From the NCBI GenBank assembly GCA_002914805.1, contig JXTB01000407.1, forward strand, positions 129,505 to 193,504: DNA of 64,000 bases, in the 5' to 3' direction. A model generated the notes under the pieces. It ran no database searches, was not told the DNA's origin, and worked only from the letters and a program-made list of their open reading frames with translations. Shown piece after piece: positions 58,180 to 64,000 of this stretch; the first letter of the stretch is position 1; the number at the start of each line of letters is the position of its first letter. The stretch is from Parasponia andersonii. Taxonomy: Eukaryota; Streptophyta; Magnoliopsida; Rosales; Cannabaceae. A program made the position numbers and the translations under genes.

Positions 58180-61099
58180 TGTCATGACCCATACCACAGA
58201 CAAGTTGCAGAAAAAAAATTTTACACATAGAAATTCATAATCTTTTTTATAAAATTTTAGAAACTTCGATTTTCAGGGAAAAAAATAACAAATAATTGAA
58301 AACAACAGTTTTTGTAGAAGTTTATAAAAATAATTCAAATTGTAAGTCTCTATAGTTTGTGAATGGAACTAGACATAGACTGATAAAAATATTCATGAAA
58401 TATACTTATGCATTATCATTGTTATCACAAGTGGAAACTTCACTTTTAGGGGAAAAAAAACATCAATTTTAGGGGAAAAAAACATGCATATGATAATAAT
58501 ATTCATGAAACATACATATATATTATCATTGTTAGAAACTTCAATTTTCAAGGGAAAAAAACAACAAATAATTCAAAACAACAGTTTTTGTTGAAGTTTA
58601 TAAAAATAATTCAAATTGTAAATCTTTATAGTTTGTGATTATCACTAGACATAGACTGATAATAATATTCATGAAACATACATATGCATTATCATTGTTA
58701 TCAAAAGTAGGAATAATAACAATACAGACTAAATTTAAAATATGAGAATTAAATATTATTATAAATCTAAAATAAGAGTTATTATGTAGTTACCATCTAG
58801 TAAATTAGTAACAGGCTTCCTCTCTTAATTACTCTACTCCGGAGTTGCCCAAGTCATACTACATACTACCTGAGAGGGAAAAGATAAGGGTATGAGCATT
58901 TACATACTCAGTAGGAATTCAATTACCTTTTTGGTATGAATGCAACTTTTCAAATCTGCAATGTTAGTACTTTTCCAAAATCCATCTATAAAACAAGTTC
59001 TCAAAGTAATCAAGATTAAGAGTAATCATGTAATCAAAACTACAATCATGTTGTACATATCATAAATCAACCAAGTATAAGCATGAACTTTCATCCTCTC
59101 ATCACAGTCCTGTAATACCTCTTTAACAGAGGTATCCAGCATCTTGACACTACCCAGAAGTGTGTCAGCAAATTCTGCGCAAGGGCCTAGGTCTCTAACC
59201 TAGCACTGCAGCAACACACTAGTAATCTAAATACCATGATGCTAAATGAAACTCAAGTGTGTGATCCTATGATAAGTACAACATATCATAGAGTGTGTAA
59301 TAATAATGCATCAATTATACCAAGAATTATGCTTTAAACCCATTTAGAATTATTATAGGATTTACAGAAAATCAGACAGTATAACGGCTGTATTTTCCCA
59401 TAACCAAAATTTTAAATCTGCCTAAAAACTATACAAACCAATCCTAAAACAATCTAATATATCTTAACAGTTAACAAGTTCACCAAATATTTAATCAAAT
59501 CATTGAAATCTATGATAATCGATAATTTCAAGAAATAGGTCATACTGCATATTTTATATCAAAACAAGTATAAAACTTGATAATTAAACCCTTACCTAGC
59601 CTTAATAACTAGGCTAAGCTATCAGTGCCTGTAGATTCTCCTGTAGGTCACCTGGTCGCTTAGAGGGTCATTTCGGGATCCCGTGAGCCCATTTTGAGGG
59701 GCGACTCTCCAAATAAAGTCTCAAATTATAAAACGGAGGTCACCACTTAATACAAAGTACCAAAAAATCTAGGTTAGACATATAATTCCATTAATTTAAG
59801 CCTCGGGACGAGACTGAGCATATGGCATGCAAAATCGAGACAAAATCCTGAGCCTCGTATCTTGGATTTTGTGTCAACTCAAAACCTATTGATGTTTTAT
59901 ATCAAAACTCGTTTTTTGATCTTACTTGGTCTAATTTCAATTTCGAGGCCTCTAGCCCAAATTTGAACTTAATTAAAAACTAATTAGAAAATTTATAAAA
60001 ATACCTATTTCTAAAAATATTTAGATAAATGCTACAAAATTCAGATAAGATTTTCTCTGAATTTGTTGATCCATTTTCTAGAAATCTACCACTCAGTCTC
60101 TTGTCTTAAACCATATTTTCATTCCCTAAAGTTTCATGAGCATTGAACTTTACAAAAATAATTGTACAAATACCACTATTTGTGACAAAATGGCATAAAA
60201 ACTTTCAAATGCTCACCAGAGCATCTTGGCCAGAAATTAGTGGTGGCAAGGGATCAACCCAGGTAGGTGGCGGCTTGTGCTTTAATTTCGTGGTAGTGGG
60301 TGGCAGTCAATGGCAGCGAGCCCTCCTTGGTCACCTAAGGAGTTATTGGCCGAAGCTCGGGGGTTAGGTCGGCTCCAATGGCCGGCAAAAGGGCTACGTA
60401 GAGAAGGTATGCGAGGAAGAAGAAAAAGAAAGAGGGAGAGAGAGGGTAACATGAGAGAGAGTTATGGATTATGGAGTTTTGAGGGTTTTGTGACATTTGT
60501 TATTTATGAACTGAGCAAGGGATCTTTTTAAAATTGTACAATTGCTTAAGTTTAAAATTTTCTTTTCAATTTAACCCTCAAAAATTCAAATTCTACGCCA
60601 AATTCTACAATTCCTTTTACTTTGATCCTTGCTTCAATTTGTTTATTAAAGTTTCAACAATTTCTATTTATTTTAAAGTCCCAATCTCTATAAAAGACCA
60701 AAATAACCTTAATAAAAATCATAAAAATCAAGGTTTTCACGTTCACATATTAAACGAAAGCCAAATAAAGAAGGAGAAAACCGCTTCGAAGTTCCATTAA
60801 AATTGATTATCATGAATCCTTTGCAATAACCAATTTCTTCGGAAACCCAATTTTGAGATTTTGAACAAATTTTGAGTTTGGGCGTTGGAGTTGTAATTTG
60901 ATTCTTTCAAGTATCATAACCGAGATTTGATTTTCCATATGCATGGGAGAATGAGCTCTGGTCCGTATATCGATGCCCCAATTATCATAATTCAAAAATA
61001 TCCATAATTCAGATAAATAAATTAATAAATAAAGACCCATCTCCTTAAAAGATCATCCTTTGTTTCCAGCTCCATAATTCAGGGACTTGGATTATTACA
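58180..61099. mobile_element. Long Ty3/gypsy-type LTR, copy 3 (probably solo)
   Basis: It starts TGTCATGACCCATACC and ends ...TTGGATTATTACA, about 2.9 kb. It shares with copy 1 the TCACAGTCCTGTAATACC/ACAGAGGTATCCAGCATC block (59105-59145) and the CCTAGGTCTCTAACCTAGCA block (59188), and with copies 1 and 2 the GGAGGTCACCACTTAA block (59732). A GC-richer purine/GTGG-rich part lies at 60220-60450. There is no gag-pol and no matching target duplication found, so its ends are tentative. Fossil. Confidence 0.55.
58260..58712. repeat. Tandem duplication of about 274 bp in the long LTR
   Basis: GAAACTTC(G/A)ATTTTCA at 58260 recurs at 58534. Both copies run on through CAACAGTTTTTGT(A/T)GAAGTT and GACATAGACTGATAA. 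A shorter third repeat of the TTTTAGGGGAAAAAAA phrase lies between them. Confidence 0.88.
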
Positions 61100-61400
61100 A
61101 TTAAAGCTTTGAAAAACAATTATTGCCACAAGTTTGAATACTTTAGGGATCATTCGTGCCATTAACCCTCTCGGTGAAGAAAACTATGAACTTGGGACTC
61201 ATGCTGAATATAGCTGAGAAATAACATAAACATGTAAGCAATACATAAGAAAAAAAATTAAAGAATATACCTTATGAATTTAGAGAAAATATTTTATTTT
61301 TTCATGAATTTTTTGAAGTAACAAAACTATACCTTTTGATTAACAAATTATGTAAAATCAATTCCTCCCTCTAATTTGGTCATGATAATGTCAAAATAAA
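61100..61400. other. AT-rich stretch, nothing recognised
   Basis: No gene or repeat that I can support. Confidence 0.5.
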
Positions 61401-61470
61401 AAAGATACTTGTCCCATGTTATCTCTTTTTTTTTTTTTTTTAATAACAAAGATGCTTGTCACATGTTATA

Positions 61471-61521
<51 letters not shown>

Positions 61522-61532
61522 NAAAAAAAAAA
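61401..61532. repeat. 47-bp duplication ending in a poly-T/N/poly-A junction
   Basis: AAAGAT(A/G)CTTGTC(C/A)CATGTTAT occurs at 61401 and 61448, each followed by a T run. The second run is 49 T (61473-61521), then one ambiguous base (N, 61522) and ten A. The N marks an unresolved or artificial join. Confidence 0.85.
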
Positions 61533-63222
61533 GACGGCAAAGAAATTGAATTAATTTGTTCATTAAGAAAGGGTTATGTTGTTTTTTCACGAGTCAACAG
61601 TTATCAAATTAGATAAGTGTCGAGTTTGACAAGAGTTATTAATCCAAACGGATATACCAAAATAGGGTAAATCGAGCATTTAACTTTATCTCAGTTGATA
61701 TTTGTGTAATTTTAGCGAGTATAATATTTTGTTTAGGGAACCAGCTGCTATGGTATCCTTCATAATTTGTTTTTTTAAAAAGTGAAATTTTACTAATGAC
61801 TACTATTTATTATAAATTTTTAAAAAAATAATACACACTACTAAAATTTGAACTCTTTACTCCTCTCAAACTCACACACATCTCTCAAATATTTGACCAA
61901 CTATAGTATCCTTTATAATTAATGGATAATCAAACAAAAAAATTAATATGTAATGATTAAACACAATGATAGAGAATATCATCTAATTGATCCAATAAAA
62001 TTGATCATCTATAATTTATGTATTCTTATTATGTTGCGTAAAATAATTTTGTACATACAATACAGTAAATAAAAATAATAATTGGGATCACCTATTTTTT
62101 TTTTTTGATAAAATTGGGATGACCTAATTAATTAACCTAAATAACATTTTTTAGCACATGCATGTAAAAAATTCGTAAACAAGGTCCATTTTCAACTAAA
62201 TATAATCACATAAACAAAGCTATTTTCAACTAAAATATTAGTTACTTAAATTGAGTTACAGAAAAGACCCTTAATTTTTTTATTTTATATTGATTATTAT
62301 ATATTATTATTATTATTTTGTATGTTAATAGGTAATATTAGATGTTCTAGGTAGATAAAAAATTATATATAGATAGGATAAAGATTGAGACACTAAAAAT
62401 TTACACTAGTGATGTAGTGACAAATAAAAATCTTACAATTTCATTTCCAATTCCAAATTAGCAAATGGAAATTCATATTTTCTAAAATCTAAACGACATA
62501 GTTTTGATCACTTTATGTGAATAAAAATAAATAAACAAATCCAAATTTAATGTTTTTTTTATGACAATTATTATTTAATGTTTAGATTATAATATAATTT
62601 GCAAATTACATTGGGGCAAAGTTAAATTCCATGTTAGTTTTGCGAAGTTAAATTCAATGTTAGTTTTCGGGTGGTAAGATAAATTCCTTCTCACTTTTTG
62701 GAGCTAAATTCTAATTGTGAATATATTTCTATATAACTTAAAAATAAAAAAAATTGAGGGGTGGTCTGTATCCGATCCGTCCCTGGTGATCAGTTCACCT
62801 GTGAGAGTTGTGGACAATGAGAAAATATTACCGTTATTCTAAATAATAAGATTATTACGTTAACACTGTCAAAGCATTATTAAAACTCCTCCGAGACAAA
62901 TGTGATTCTTTATTATTTTCGATCTTATTTAAGTGCTTGTTGGTATTTGTCGCTCCCGTATCCCAAGAATTATGGCTTCGGCACTGTTAGATCCACATTT
63001 ATAGTGATGTGACAATATTTTATCTGAATTATAGTCAATGATTAGAATCTCAATGTGTAGACCGCCAACAAATTAAACGAATAAAATACAAATAAAGTTA
63101 GCTTCGTAATTGATGCTTAACTAAGACTTAGAAATAGTTCATTCATACCTAGAAGTATATAAATATACACCATCGAACAAGTGTCCCCAGCAACACCGCT
63201 GTTATCCCGAGTACGTTGTTTT
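61533..63222. other. AT-rich stretch, nothing recognised
   Basis: No supported gene. The sequence near 62755-62850 is less AT-rich but has no open frame of note. Confidence 0.5.
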
Positions 63223-63335
63223 CGCTAATTATTTGAATAGATATATAGATCGTAAAGTATCATTCTTCTTAGTTCTTCCGCTAATTGTTTGAATAATTAT
63301 ATAGATCGTAAGGTATTGTTCTTGTTAATTATTAA
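63223..63335. repeat. Tandem duplication, 56-bp unit, two copies
   Basis: CGCTAATT(A/G)TTTGAATA with ATATAGATCGTAA(A/G)GTAT starts at 63223 and again at 63279. Confidence 0.88.
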
Positions 63336-64000
63336 TTGTTCAGATGATCACGCTAGAAAGATAATCATACTAATCATCCTATTTTTTCTTTTTCTTTTTT
63401 TTCATTACAAAGGTATATAAATATACAGATAAATGACTTTAGTAATTGTAGAAAATCTTATTTTGGCCTTAAACTGTATCGTTTTAGTTTTAAATTATAA
63501 AAAATATTTCATTTTAATCTTTTTCACTATATATTTTGTTTGATTCTTATCAGAATGGTAAAATAATTTCATTTCTCATTTTACATTAGTGATTTTAGCA
63601 AAATATCATATTTTGAATAGTTTTATATTACATCACTATTTAGTACGCAAATAACTTCTGTTCCTCCAATCATTTTTCAAAATGCTTTAATTTAAATTTT
63701 AATCTCTTCATAATGTTGTGTGTTTTTTGATACCAAATAAGTATAACAGATTAACGAAGGTGTCTTATGTTTATTATGTTACGAATAAAACAAAATATAT
63801 ATCAAAAAAGATAAAAATAAATTTTTTTTAATAGTTTAAAAATTTAAATAATGCAGTTTCAAATTTAATAACTAAAGTGAGATTTTTGTTGTAATTTATT
63901 GACCAACGGACTCATTTATCCTAAATATATATTGAAGAAACACAACTTCGTCTGCATCCAATTAATTAAGGTTCAACGGGTGAAACAAACGGTACCATAT
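63336..64000. other. AT-rich stretch to the window edge
   Basis: No gene or repeat family recognised. Confidence 0.5.

Noticed and set aside
60143-60531. Gly- and Arg-rich plus-strand frames
   Set aside because: They lie in the GC-richer part of a long LTR and are not conserved in the other two copies as reading frames.
61416-61616. 66-codon frame with a poly-Phe run
   Set aside because: Translation of the poly-T tract across an ambiguous base.
1-64000. tRNA, rRNA, CRISPR or bacterial operon features
   Set aside because: I looked for T-loop (GGTTCGAATCC-like) motifs, spaced direct repeats and ribosome-binding-site-led gene clusters and saw none that hold up.

Overview
The window looks like AT-rich, repeat-dense intergenic DNA from a eudicot plant nuclear genome. 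The evidence is one intact plant-type transporter gene, plant lineages of LTR retrotransposons, and plant-style CACTA, hAT and PIF/Harbinger transposons, all set in long AT-rich tracts with (TA)n microsatellites. I cannot name the species. I see no tRNA, rRNA, CRISPR array or bacterial feature.

Layout. 1-615 is the tail of a Ty3/gypsy (Tat-type) fragment running off the left edge. 2478-13281 is a structurally complete but decayed Tat-type Ty3/gypsy element on the minus strand, with matching LTRs, a perfect 5-bp target duplication (GTTAG) and an extra gene-like region on the opposite strand near its 3' LTR. 14294-15603 resembles a copia-type LTR. It abuts a decayed PIF/Harbinger transposon (15604-17685, minus). 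17700-19900 is probably a Mutator-like element without a transposase. 20725-21171 holds two small MITEs sitting in one (TA)n tract. 21426-25991 is a full-length, dead hAT element with an 8-bp target duplication (ATTGGAAC) and an internal 112-bp minisatellite. 26195-32350 carries two long gypsy-type LTRs, the second with target duplication AAATC. 33386-33625 is a possible small membrane or secreted peptide gene. 34805-42998 is an 8.2-kb CACTA element with ATT target duplications and remnants of both TNP2-like and TNPA-like genes.

The one confident host gene is at 45353-47191 (minus): an uninterrupted 612-residue nodulin-like/NFD4-like major facilitator protein with a TATA box about 90 bases upstream of its ATG. 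To its right, 48072-50741 is a non-autonomous CACTA-like element with a 282-bp internal duplication and a nested MITE. 51417 is another CACTA-type end. 53015-53257 is a further MITE. About 56400-57301 is a copia LTR remnant, and 58180-61099 is a third long LTR. The rest (61100-64000) is AT-rich DNA with short duplications and one ambiguous base inside a homopolymer.

The most interesting items are the opposite-strand spliced-looking gene inside the Tat element, the MITE family that repeatedly occupies (TA)n microsatellites, the hAT minisatellite, the CACTA element with an internal near-perfect hairpin, and the unassigned 79-residue peptide ORF. No clearly new multi-gene system is visible; apart from one transporter gene and one candidate peptide, the window is mobile-element strata.
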